Shown: positions 35,300 through 43,566 of the stretch, piece after piece | Layout of the letters: the number at the start of each line of letters is the position of its first letter | Position numbering within the stretch: position 1 is the first letter of the stretch | Source of the DNA: Capsulimonadaceae bacterium | Lineage (GTDB): Bacteria; Armatimonadota; Armatimonadia; Armatimonadales; Capsulimonadaceae | DNA length: 64,000 bases | Direction of reading: 5' to 3' | Assembly (NCBI GenBank): GCA_031292625.1 | Contig: JARLGU010000031.1 | Span: 124,001-188,000 of the forward strand | Notes under the pieces: model-generated | The model's database searches: none | What the model was told of the DNA's origin: nothing | What the model saw: only the letters and a program-made list of their open reading frames with translations | Program-made: the position numbers and the translations under genes

Positions 35300-35327
35300 A
35301 CCGGTCGCCCAGCGACCGGTTTTTTTT
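35300..35327 (+). terminator. Rho-independent terminator after hemW
   Basis: Stem ACCGGTCGC (35300-35308), 3-base loop, GCGACCGGT (35312-35320), then a run of eight T. It is a textbook terminator about 90 bases past the hemW stop. Confidence 0.95.
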
Positions 35328-35360
35328 GTCAGCCTGCCGATCTTTCCCCGAAAACAGAAA

Positions 35361-35386
35361 AGCCCATCGCGTACGGGCGACGGGCT
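35361..35386 (-). terminator. Terminator of motA
   Basis: On the minus strand AGCCCGTCG … CGATGGGCT forms a 9-bp stem with one G-U pair and is followed by TTTTCTGTTTT. It lies 16 bases beyond the motA stop. Confidence 0.7.
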
Positions 35387-35401
35387 GACTGAATGATGAG
35401 G

Positions 35402-36187
35402 CTATCCGGCCTCGACTGCATCCGCTGTCACTTTCTTACGAGCGACGGGATCGAGGAAGGCCTTGAGCTTCTCTTCCACGACGCGCGGATTGTCGCCGGC
35501 CTGGATCGAGAGGATGCCTTCCAGCATAATCTCGCGCAGCAGGATCTCAACCTTGCTGCGCTGCTTGAGCTTGTTCGACAGCGGCAGGAAGACCAGGTTA
35601 GCCGACGATACGCCCATCAGGGTGGCGATAAAGGCGCTGGCAATTGCGGGGCCCATCGAACCCGGATCGGATAGGTTCGAGAGCATGTGAACCAAGCCGG
35701 CGACCGTTCCGATGACGCCCAGGGTCGGGGCGAAGCCGCCCATCGTGCTGAAGATGCTCGCTCCAAGCGAGTGGCGTTCCTCGACATAGGCAATCTCGGT
35801 TTCGAGGATCGCTCGAACGAGTTCGGGGTCGGTGCCGTCGACCGCCAGCTGGACGCCTTTTTTCAGAAACTCATCGTCGATATCGCGGGCCTGTTCTTCA
35901 AGAGCGAGGAGCCCCTCGCGGCGGGCGCGCTCCGCGAACGTAACGAGGATCTGTATTGTTTTGCCCAGATCCATCGTTTTGCCCATGACGGCGTTCTTCA
36001 GGATGTTGGGCATCTTCATGATGGCATCGAGAGGGAACGACATGATCGTCGCCCCGAATGTGCCGCCAAAGACGAGAACCATGGCTGAGACGTTTAAGAA
36101 CGCCTTAGGGTCCCCGCCTTCAAGTGCGATGGAGCCGAAAAACGCTCCCCACGCCAGGAAAAATCCGATAATTGTTGCCAGATCCAT
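35402..36187 (-). CDS. motA: Flagellar motor stator protein MotA
   Basis: This 261-residue inner-membrane subunit of the proton- or sodium-driven flagellar stator has four membrane helices (about residues 3-22, 33-50, 145-170, 180-205), with the cytoplasmic domain between helices 2 and 3. Family marks are the ARREGLLALEE segment with torque-generating Arg/Glu and TMGGFAPTLGVIGTVAGLVHML followed by ASAFIATLMGVSSANLVFLP. It is the last gene of the flagellar cluster, 89 bases after flbD. No motB follows, although motA and motB are usually adjacent; a terminator closes the unit. Confidence 0.95.
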   Translation of the reverse strand: MDLATIIGFFLAWGAFFGSIALEGGDPKAFLNVSAMVLVFGGTFGATIMSFPLDAIMKMPNILKNAVMGKTMDLGKTIQILVTFAERARREGLLALEEQARDIDDEFLKKGVQLAVDGTDPELVRAILETEIAYVEERHSLGASIFSTMGGFAPTLGVIGTVAGLVHMLSNLSDPGSMGPAIASAFIATLMGVSSANLVFLPLSNKLKQRSKVEILLREIMLEGILSIQAGDNPRVVEEKLKAFLDPVARKKVTADAVEAG

Positions 36188-36276
36188 CGTAAGTCTCCGT
36201 CTAAGACGGTCTTTTTCTTCTTTCTTTGCAGCCCATGCTGTTCAGGGTGGGTCGGTACAACTTAAACTGGTCGTGA

Positions 36277-36522
36277 CTACTCGTCATTGTCGTTATGCGG
36301 GGCCGGAGCGTAAAACTTGGGATCGATTGGTCGTATCAGATTGGCGCCAACTTTATGGCGATATTCAATGACACGCTCCAGAACCTCTTCCGGACTCTCT
36401 TGCACCATCATCTTCTTGCCGGTCAGAAGGGTGATCACCGTGTCCGGCGTCGCTTCCACCGTTTCGATGATATCGGCGTTTACGATCATGTCGCCATTTC
36501 TGAGCCGTGTGAGATGTATCAT
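36277..36522 (-). CDS. flbD: Flagellar protein FlbD/SwrD
   Basis: This 81-residue small cytosolic protein is of the FlbD (SwrD) family: MIHLTRLRNGDMIVNADIIE, then TVEATPDTVITLLTGKKMMV. In Bacillus the homologue raises motor torque by supporting MotA/MotB levels. It lies between flgE and motA, the usual place of flbD. It extends to the normal family length plus a short acidic, Asn-rich tail (PAPHNDNDE). Confidence 0.9.
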   Translation of the reverse strand: MIHLTRLRNGDMIVNADIIETVEATPDTVITLLTGKKMMVQESPEEVLERVIEYRHKVGANLIRPIDPKFYAPAPHNDNDE

Positions 36523-36616
36523 GATGCATTCGCTACTATCTCTATTGTCGGCGCGTTGGCAGGGTGTTCAGCAGGCCCCGCGAGCAACTATTTCACACGC
36601 GGGGCCTGCTAATTAT

Positions 36617-38107
36617 CTATCGTTTCATCGTAATCAGCGATTCAAGCAAGTCGTCAACCGCGCTGACGATCTTGGTGTTCGCCTGGTAGGCGCGCTGCTG
36701 GACGATCATGTTGGTCAGTTCCGTGGAGAGGTCGACGTTAGACTGCTCCAGGTAACCGGCCTCGATGGCGCCAGCGCCATTGGTATTGGCGCCGGAAACG
36801 ACGGGAGAACCGGAGTTGCTTGTCGTGCGGAACTCGTTGTCGCCCATCCTTTCCAGGCCCTTTGCGTTGTTGAATGTCGCCAACGAAATCCGGCCCAACG
36901 TGCGGGTCAATCCGTTGGTGAACATACCGTTGATGTTGCCGTCCTTCATGACCGCGAAGGACTGCAGGGTGCCAGCCGAGTAGCCGTCCTGGCCGCCGCT
37001 CTGGAAGGTCGTATCGCCTGCGAGAGACTGCGCGGAACCGAGGTCGACCTTGATCGCCTGCGCCTTGCCTGCGCCGCCGATCGGGTTAAGGACGATCGAT
37101 CCGGTGGTGGAAAGCGCCTTGCCGTCGGAACCGAAGACGATCGTACCGCTGTTGACAATGGGTTCCGTGCTTGCCGTCGATCCGTTTGCCGGCGTCGTTC
37201 CCGCTGCGGCTGCCGTTCCGGTTGCGCCCGGCGTAGCTGCCGCGCCCTTCGCCCCGGCCGCGCCCGGCGTAGTCGCCGCGCCTTTGGCTCCTGCCGGAGT
37301 CGCGGGACCGTTCGGTCCTGTCGTGGACTCGTTGGCCTTGATTGCGCCCACGGTGTCCGTCGAGCCCGTATTTCCCGAGACCGGCCCGGGAGCCGCGAGC
37401 GCGGGATCGCCGGCGGCGGTCCATGACCATGTATTGCCCGGTAAGTTCGGATTCTGAGGATCGGCGTTTCGCTTTACGGTTACCGTAATCTGATGCTGCT
37501 GGCCCAGACTATCGAAGACGGAGACGTTGGTCGTGAAAGTCGCGCCAATCGCCGCCGATGCGTCGATGTTGCCGGTCAGTTTAAGGGCCGTCGTCGCCTT
37601 CGCGGATGTCAGGCTGCCGACCGGGATGGAAAGGGCGGATGTGGCGTTTACCGGCGCTGTCTGGTCGAGTTTGCCGGATGCATCGGCTTGCCATCCGAGA
37701 ACTCGCTTGCCGCTGCCGGCCGCAACAAGGTTGCCGCTGCTATCGATTGCGAAGTGGCCGTCACGGGTGTAGCCGATATGCCCCATTCCATCGGAGAGCA
37801 TGAAGTAGCCGTTGCCCTGAACTGCAAGGTCGGTGTTTTCGCCGGTGGAGTTTAAGCTTCCCTGGCTGGTGTTGACATCGACGCTTCCAATCTTGACGCC
37901 CAGGCCGATTTGCTGGCCATTGGTCCCGCCCGTTGTGGAAGTCGCGGCTGTCGGCGATTTGATAGTGTCGGACAACTGGTCGGCGAACGTAATACTCGAC
38001 GCCTTGTAACCCGTGGTATCGACGTTTGCGATATTGTTTCCGATCGTATCCATGCCCTTTTGGTTGGCTTTGAGCGCGGATACGCCGTTATACATTGCCT
38101 GTAGCAT
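36617..38107 (-). CDS. flgE: Flagellar hook protein FlgE with Gly/Ala/Pro insert
   Basis: This 496-residue hook subunit is exported by the flagellar type III system. Its N-terminal rod-like segment (MLQAMYNGVSALKANQKGMD, TIGNNIANVDTTGYK) and C-terminal helix (ELTNMIVQQRAYQANTKIVS) are the conserved axial-protein ends; NGYFMLSDGMGHIGYTRDGH is the flagellar-hook core. A low-complexity collagen-like stretch (TPAGAKGAATTPGAAGAKGA and onward, about residues 260-320) is inserted in the outer domain and should be exposed on the hook surface. The ATG at 38107 has GAGGAAGG upstream; the frame extends earlier without support. Confidence 0.93.
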   Translation of the reverse strand: MLQAMYNGVSALKANQKGMDTIGNNIANVDTTGYKASSITFADQLSDTIKSPTAATSTTGGTNGQQIGLGVKIGSVDVNTSQGSLNSTGENTDLAVQGNGYFMLSDGMGHIGYTRDGHFAIDSSGNLVAAGSGKRVLGWQADASGKLDQTAPVNATSALSIPVGSLTSAKATTALKLTGNIDASAAIGATFTTNVSVFDSLGQQHQITVTVKRNADPQNPNLPGNTWSWTAAGDPALAAPGPVSGNTGSTDTVGAIKANESTTGPNGPATPAGAKGAATTPGAAGAKGAAATPGATGTAAAAGTTPANGSTASTEPIVNSGTIVFGSDGKALSTTGSIVLNPIGGAGKAQAIKVDLGSAQSLAGDTTFQSGGQDGYSAGTLQSFAVMKDGNINGMFTNGLTRTLGRISLATFNNAKGLERMGDNEFRTTSNSGSPVVSGANTNGAGAIEAGYLEQSNVDLSTELTNMIVQQRAYQANTKIVSAVDDLLESLITMKR

Positions 38108-38238
38108 TCTCGTAACCTTCCTCGACACATTGTGTCGTTCACTCGTCTGCCGCGTCCTCCTGGTCAATGTCGACGAAGGTCCGGTCCGCGGCGCCGGCAT
38201 GAGTCAGTCACGATACTCACGCCGCTCTATCTCGGTTT

Positions 38239-38658
38239 TTACACCAGCATCGCGCTGTCGATGTTGGTGAAGATGTTCTCCTTTAGACATTGCGTATCGA
38301 CTGCGGTAATGACGGTCCGGTTTGGCACGGATACAACAAGTCCCACCCGGCCCGTCTGGTTGCTGTCCATTAAAATCAGTGAAGAACGCGCCCCTTTGGC
38401 TGCCGCCTTGTCGAGCGCGCCGCTCAGCTTCGATAGGTCTTCCTCAGTCAAGTTGATCTGGCGCGACGCCAGTCGCGTCTGCGCGTGACCGGAGAAGGTA
38501 ATCCCCTGTCGCGCAGAAGCTTCCGCGAGCGACTGGGCGAAGCTGACTTGCGGCTTGCCCGGCGCGCCTGGAAGCGGCCCTGCCGCCGCCGCCGCTTTTT
38601 GCGTCGCCGCCAGCTGGTTTTGCGCCGCTATTCGTGACTGAATGTCTACCGTTGTCAT
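38239..38658 (-). CDS. Flagellar operon protein (TIGR02530 family)
   Basis: This 139-residue protein matches the short 'flagellar operon protein' family found between flgD and flgE in many bacteria. The conserved core is ITFSGHAQTRLASRQINLTE, then LSGALDKAAAKGARSSLILM, VSVPNRTVITAVD and ENIFTNIDSA at the C-terminus. Its place between flgD and flgE is the usual one. Its role is not settled; a chaperone or regulator of hook assembly is a common suggestion. The N-terminal 40 residues are Ala/Gln-rich. Confidence 0.88.
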   Translation of the reverse strand: MTTVDIQSRIAAQNQLAATQKAAAAAGPLPGAPGKPQVSFAQSLAEASARQGITFSGHAQTRLASRQINLTEEDLSKLSGALDKAAAKGARSSLILMDSNQTGRVGLVVSVPNRTVITAVDTQCLKENIFTNIDSAMLV

Positions 38659-38673
38659 TGAATCACGCCCACA

Positions 38674-39402
38674 TTAATGACCGATTGCGGCCGTAGCCGC
38701 GGTTGACGCTGGGCTGACCGGTCCGCTCGCCGGTTGCCCGGCGGACTGTGCGGCAGCCGCGATTGCCTGACTCGCCGCGCGCTGGACCGCCGCCTGGAGA
38801 GACGACTGAACGCTTGCGGCCGCGACCGGCTGCGAAACCGGCTGCATCACGGCTGAAGAGGCCAACCCCGACGTCGGTGACGCCGGTCCATTGGCAGTTT
38901 GCGAGCTCGGCAGCGATGCGGTCAGGGACGGCGCATGCGGTATCAATTGCGCAACCGCCGAGACATGTTCGATCGGAACCGATGTATCGCCGACTCTCAG
39001 CAACACCGTCCCGTCCGGGGCGACATTGATCGCGGAGACCGTCCCGGTCGTTGGCTTGCCGTTCCCATCGACGTCGCTGGTCGTGACGGACTTGCCGATC
39101 AGGCTAGCGGCCGACGAAACCTTCGCGTACATCGACTGCTTTCCGATGGTATCGTTGAGCTTGCGCATTTCCGCAAGGCTCGAATACTGTGCCATCTGAG
39201 CCGCGAAGTCGGTGTCCTTTTCCGGGTTCAGCGGATCTTGATGCTGCAACTGAGTCGTCAGCAGGTGCAAGAAATCCGTCTCCTTTAACGAACTACCGTT
39301 GGCGGACGGAGTCGTATCCTTCTGGGGCTTGCCTGCGCTCGCCTCCGTTGGGGGTGTGTATTTTGTAATCCCCCCGGGCGGCGAGGCTGTAATGTTTGTC
39401 AT
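38674..39402 (-). CDS. flgD: Flagellar hook-capping protein FlgD
   Basis: This 242-residue hook scaffolding protein caps the growing hook and lets FlgE assemble. The conserved N-terminal region is FLHLLTTQLQHQDPLNPEKD, followed by FAAQMAQYSSLAEMRKLND. A central domain with LIGKSVTTSDVDGNGKPTTG and INVAPDGTVLLRVG follows. The C-terminal 80 residues are an Ala/Ser/Gln/Pro-rich tail instead of the usual FlgD Tudor/FnIII domains, so the cap is atypical. GGAGG stands 4 bases before the ATG. It is 12 bases after the fliK stop. Confidence 0.92.
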   Translation of the reverse strand: MTNITASPPGGITKYTPPTEASAGKPQKDTTPSANGSSLKETDFLHLLTTQLQHQDPLNPEKDTDFAAQMAQYSSLAEMRKLNDTIGKQSMYAKVSSAASLIGKSVTTSDVDGNGKPTTGTVSAINVAPDGTVLLRVGDTSVPIEHVSAVAQLIPHAPSLTASLPSSQTANGPASPTSGLASSAVMQPVSQPVAAASVQSSLQAAVQRAASQAIAAAAQSAGQPASGPVSPASTAATAAIGH

Positions 39403-39414
39403 AACGCCTCCTTA

Positions 39415-42400
39415 TTAGATCCTGTAGTCGACCAATTGGTCGGATGGGCGAGAGGCCGCTGCCTCGACGAGCCTGCTTGGCGCTACGGTCTCGTGTTGCG
39501 GGCTGCGCCCGCGCGGAGCGGAAGGATTGCCATTCGACTGTGCGTTCCCGCCGCCGGCGTTCTGGGAATGGCTGCCCGCGCCACTACCTTGACTGAACGC
39601 TGATGCAGACTGCAAATGCTGTCCGCGCCATGAATCGGCGCTTCCGTTGAACGACGATCCTCCGGAGTCCATGGAGGCCGTATTGGGAGCCCCAACGACG
39701 ACGTCCAGTTTGTCCAGCTTGATCCCGCTTTGCTCCAGCGCTCCGCGCAAATCGTTGCGCGAATTCAGAAGAGCGTCTCGCACCGCCGGGCTCGCCGTTG
39801 TCAGCACGGCCTGAACTGCTCCCAGCCGATTGCCTGACCCAGTTATATCATCGGTAAATTTAACAGCAATCTTCATCTCTCCCCAGTGTTCTGGATTAAG
39901 ATGAATCGTGACCGTTGACGGAGCTGCGACAGCGCTTCCCGAATGAATCGACGCGATGTGGCTTGCGACCTGGTTTATGACCGCCATTCGCTCTTCACGC
40001 GGCGCGGAATTGACGGCCTGTGCCGGATCGGTCGAGATGGCCGGTTGCGCGACTTGTGTCATGGGAGCGGCGGATGCGGGACCAATGGCGTCTGCAGAGA
40101 GCGTCTGCCCGCTTGGATCCTGGTCCTGCTGCAAACCGCTCATTCCTGTTCCCGCTAGCAGCGTGTCCGCGCCGCTATTGGCGGCTGTGTTCGGGGACGC
40201 CGGGGCCGTGGATGGCGTCAACACGGCATCACGGGTTTGACGCGCAGCCTGGGCCGCGATGTGCGCAATCCCGGGCGTCGCTTGCGTTGCGGCGGCGAGG
40301 CGGACGCCCCCCCCGGTTGCGGACGCCAGAGAAGTGTCCGCGCCTGACGCTTGCGGCGTCGCGCCTGTATCTGTCGCCTCAGCTGACGATGGCTGGGGAG
40401 ATCCCCCTGCCGGCGTGCGCACGATGCCCGCCGCACGCGGCGCGGCGGCAACCGCTAAGCTGGACGCGACCATCTCGGCTGGCCTGGTCGATGCCGTCGC
40501 GAGAGTCGTTCCCAACGGCGACTGCATTAGCGCGGAAGGAATTGGCGAAATGACGGGAGCCGAACTCGATGGAAGCGAGAGCGTAACACCCGCGGATGCC
40601 GGAAGCGGTCCGCCCGTTGCGCCTGGCGCTGCCGTCGCGGCGAATCGCGCTGGCTGATCCACCTCAGTCGCCGGTTGCAAGATGGCGTTGCCGGATGTAT
40701 CAGGCGCGGATGTTGTTGACACGGCAGGCTGAATCGCGTCTGGTCCGGTGACTCGAGAGGCCGGTCGTAACGCCGCAGCGGCGATCGTCGCTGCCTGCGG
40801 CGCGCCTGGCGGAATGGCCTGTGCCGCTACCGGGACTGCTTGAGATGCGCTTGGTCTTGCTTGCGCTGCGCCTGGCACGGCTGTCTGCGGAACCGCAGCT
40901 GCCTGCGTCGCGTTTGGCGTTGCCGGCTGTGCGACGGGCGTTGCCAGAGCCGCGGCAGACGCCGGTTGCGACGTAACCTGCGTCGGGGTTAAAGCGACTG
41001 GCGCTGCCTGCGGCAGGAATGGCGCATTTGCCTGTGCGCCTGGCTGCGCCTGACTTGCGGTAGGCGCTGGTTGCGTTGCAGCCAGCGCAGTCTGCTGCGT
41101 GAGCGGCGTCGTGGTTTGAGCGAACAGCGTTCGCTGCTGAGCGTCTAGCACGGCGGATTGTGCGGTCGGCGCCGCTGGCGTCGCGTATGGTGTCGTCGTT
41201 TGCGCGCCTGGCGGAATGGCCTGTGCGCCTGGCTGCTCCTGGGTTGCGGTAGGCGCAGGTTGCGTTGCGGCCTGCGCAGTCTGCTGCGTGAGCGGCGGCG
41301 TGGTCAGAGCGAACGGCGCTGGCTGCTGAGCGCCTAGCACGGCGGTCTGTGCGATCGGCGCTGCCTGCGGCAAGAATGGCGCATTAGGCTGTGCGACTGG
41401 CTGCGCCTGGCTTGCGGCAGGCGCCGGTTGCGTTTCGGCCTGCGCAGTCTGCTGCGTGAGCGGCGTCGTGGTTTGAGCGAACAACGCTGGCTGCTGAGCG
41501 CCTAGCACGGCGGTCTGTGCGATCGTCGCTGCCTTCGTCGCGTTTGGCGTTACTGGTTGCGCGATCGGCGCTGCCTGCGGCAAGAATGTCGCATTCGCCT
41601 GTGCGCCTGGCTGCTCCTGGGTCACGGCAGGAGCTGGTTGCGTTGCGGCCTGCGCAGTCTGCTGCGAGACCGGCGTTGTGGTTTGAGCGGCTTGCGTTGA
41701 CTGGGGCGCGATTGGCGTCGTTGGCTGTGTCTGCGTCGCGGCCTCCGCGCCTGGCGCTGTCTTGGCGGCGGTAGGCGTCGGTTGCGTCTCGACATCCGTC
41801 GTTTGCTGCGTAATCGGCGTCCCCGCGGCATCAGCGACCGGTGTTGCTTGCGTCGTGGTTTGAGAGACTGGCGTCGCTTGAGGTATGAACGACGCGGCGC
41901 TCTGCGCGACAGGCCCAGTCTGCGCGGGTGGCGTTGTTTGCGGCACGAACGTCGCCGCGTACGGCATTACGACACTCTGGGGCGTAACGGGAGTTGTTGC
42001 TGCCGCCGGTTGCGTTCCGGCGGATTGTGCCTCTCCGATTGTTGAAGCTTGCGTGGCTGGCTCCGAATTTGGTTCAGCGAACACTGGCGGGTTTATCACG
42101 GCCTGGGGCGCGCCGGACGAAGCTGGCTCGTGAGTCGTTGCGTTCAGTGCGTATGTTGGGCTAGCTGCGGCTGGAACAGTCCACGTTGTCGCCGGTTGGT
42201 TTTGCAGGCTCAATGCCGCCGGTGCGGAGACTCCAAAGATCTGGCTCACCGAATCCGGTGTTTGCGGCGGCGGCGTCATCGCAAGCACTGGCGAGCCCGA
42301 GGACGCCAGCGGCACGGCGGGCGTCGCGCCGAAGCCTGATAGGGGAACGGCTCGCGGCGCTGGCTGCATTGCTCCAGCAACCGGCTGGCTCGTCGCCTCA

Positions 42401-43374
42401 TACGTAGCCGCCCGTGCGCTTGCCGGGCTGAGCGGCGGCGCGGCAAGCTGCGGGGCCGCCGCCGGAAGCAGCGTCGTATTCACGATGCGAGGCCGCAGAG
42501 TCGCTGAGATTGCCTGGGACTGATCGCGATCGCCCGCGATGCCTGGCTGAACATACGGCGCGTCTGTTGGCAGTGTCGCCATCCGGCCAGCGAACTCCGC
42601 CTCGGAGGCGGGAGGCGCAACTGCGTTTCGCATCGCCGAGGGGGCGATTGCGGCGCCGTTCGCCATTGGCGGCGGCGTTGCGCCATCTGGGCTGGCGCTT
42701 GGCCGAAAAATGTTGGACGCCTCGAAATCGGCGGTCGGCGCGGAGGTCATCAACATCGCGGACAGCGGCGATGCGAGCTTCGGCGCGGCCGTGCCGGGGG
42801 CTGCCATACTCGGGAGCAATCCCGCGGGGATCGTCGAGCCGAGCGATAGCGCGGGAGGCTGCTGCGCTGTTCGTGCAGCTGAAATTGTATTCGAGAGATT
42901 TGTAATCTTTTCGGCGAGATTGGCGGCATGCGCGGGCGCTGTCGCAACTGGCGGCGCAGGGGCAAGCGCGTTCGCGACGCCGGAAAGGGGCGGCGCAGAT
43001 GTACCCGGGGCTACCGTGTCCGCCGGCGAGTCTGCCGTCGCGCTTGGCGCGGCAGGCGCTTTGCCGACCGGAGTTGCGGCGGCAACGGGCAGCACGCTCG
43101 CGGTCATGCCGCCAAGCGCTGCAATCGTGGCCGGATCGGGAGTCGACGAGCCAGGGTCCCCCGTGCCGTTGGCTGAGGACTTCTTGCTGCCGCTCTGCTT
43201 CAGGAAGGATTTGAGGGTGCGCGTCCAGGCGGTCTCTAGACCGTTATTTCCTTCGCGACTCTCGCCTTCCCCAGGTTGACCGGGTCCGCCCGTGAACGAT
43301 ACTGCGGGCGTCCCGATAGCCGCGCCGCTGTCTGCTGGTCCCCCAGAGACTGGCGCAACCGGGATAGTGGGCAT
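39415..43374 (-). CDS. fliK: Very long FliK-type hook-length control protein
   Basis: This 1319-residue secreted ruler/substrate-switch protein compares with usual FliK lengths of about 400-600. The C-terminal Flg_hook domain is recognisable at about residues 1155-1240 (STVTIHLNPEHWGEMKIAVK, RDALLNSRNDLRGALEQSG, LDKLDVVVG). Everything before it is low-complexity Ala/Pro/Thr/Gln. From about residue 500 to 850 it forms imperfect tandem units such as TQQTAQAATQPAP and NAPFLPQAAPIAQ. Its place before flgD supports FliK. The ruler model predicts that length relates to hook length, so this FliK is unusual. The ATG at 43374 has AAAGGGGG upstream. Confidence 0.88.
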   Translation of the reverse strand: MPTIPVAPVSGGPADSGAAIGTPAVSFTGGPGQPGEGESREGNNGLETAWTRTLKSFLKQSGSKKSSANGTGDPGSSTPDPATIAALGGMTASVLPVAAATPVGKAPAAPSATADSPADTVAPGTSAPPLSGVANALAPAPPVATAPAHAANLAEKITNLSNTISAARTAQQPPALSLGSTIPAGLLPSMAAPGTAAPKLASPLSAMLMTSAPTADFEASNIFRPSASPDGATPPPMANGAAIAPSAMRNAVAPPASEAEFAGRMATLPTDAPYVQPGIAGDRDQSQAISATLRPRIVNTTLLPAAAPQLAAPPLSPASARAATYEATSQPVAGAMQPAPRAVPLSGFGATPAVPLASSGSPVLAMTPPPQTPDSVSQIFGVSAPAALSLQNQPATTWTVPAAASPTYALNATTHEPASSGAPQAVINPPVFAEPNSEPATQASTIGEAQSAGTQPAAATTPVTPQSVVMPYAATFVPQTTPPAQTGPVAQSAASFIPQATPVSQTTTQATPVADAAGTPITQQTTDVETQPTPTAAKTAPGAEAATQTQPTTPIAPQSTQAAQTTTPVSQQTAQAATQPAPAVTQEQPGAQANATFLPQAAPIAQPVTPNATKAATIAQTAVLGAQQPALFAQTTTPLTQQTAQAETQPAPAASQAQPVAQPNAPFLPQAAPIAQTAVLGAQQPAPFALTTPPLTQQTAQAATQPAPTATQEQPGAQAIPPGAQTTTPYATPAAPTAQSAVLDAQQRTLFAQTTTPLTQQTALAATQPAPTASQAQPGAQANAPFLPQAAPVALTPTQVTSQPASAAALATPVAQPATPNATQAAAVPQTAVPGAAQARPSASQAVPVAAQAIPPGAPQAATIAAAALRPASRVTGPDAIQPAVSTTSAPDTSGNAILQPATEVDQPARFAATAAPGATGGPLPASAGVTLSLPSSSAPVISPIPSALMQSPLGTTLATASTRPAEMVASSLAVAAAPRAAGIVRTPAGGSPQPSSAEATDTGATPQASGADTSLASATGGGVRLAAATQATPGIAHIAAQAARQTRDAVLTPSTAPASPNTAANSGADTLLAGTGMSGLQQDQDPSGQTLSADAIGPASAAPMTQVAQPAISTDPAQAVNSAPREERMAVINQVASHIASIHSGSAVAAPSTVTIHLNPEHWGEMKIAVKFTDDITGSGNRLGAVQAVLTTASPAVRDALLNSRNDLRGALEQSGIKLDKLDVVVGAPNTASMDSGGSSFNGSADSWRGQHLQSASAFSQGSGAGSHSQNAGGGNAQSNGNPSAPRGRSPQHETVAPSRLVEAAASRPSDQLVDYRI

Positions 43375-43566
43375 CGACAGTGCCCCCTTTCGGCTGACTT
43401 TACATTGGGATTATTGGCGCGACCTCAATGAATATGGAGGGGAATTTGCAGCGAGATTTTTGAGCGGCGAAAATCTTTGTGCCGTCCGCCCCTTCCGGCA
43501 TAATCCTCCGCTCCTTCATACGCGAATCCGTGCAATGAGCCATAATGTCTCCAGCGGAAGTCAACG

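Noticed and set aside
41040-41720. Regular repeats that resemble a CRISPR or minisatellite
   Set aside because: The repeats are imperfect, vary in length and translate in frame to Ala/Pro/Thr/Gln units inside FliK; there are no unique spacers of constant length and no cas genes.
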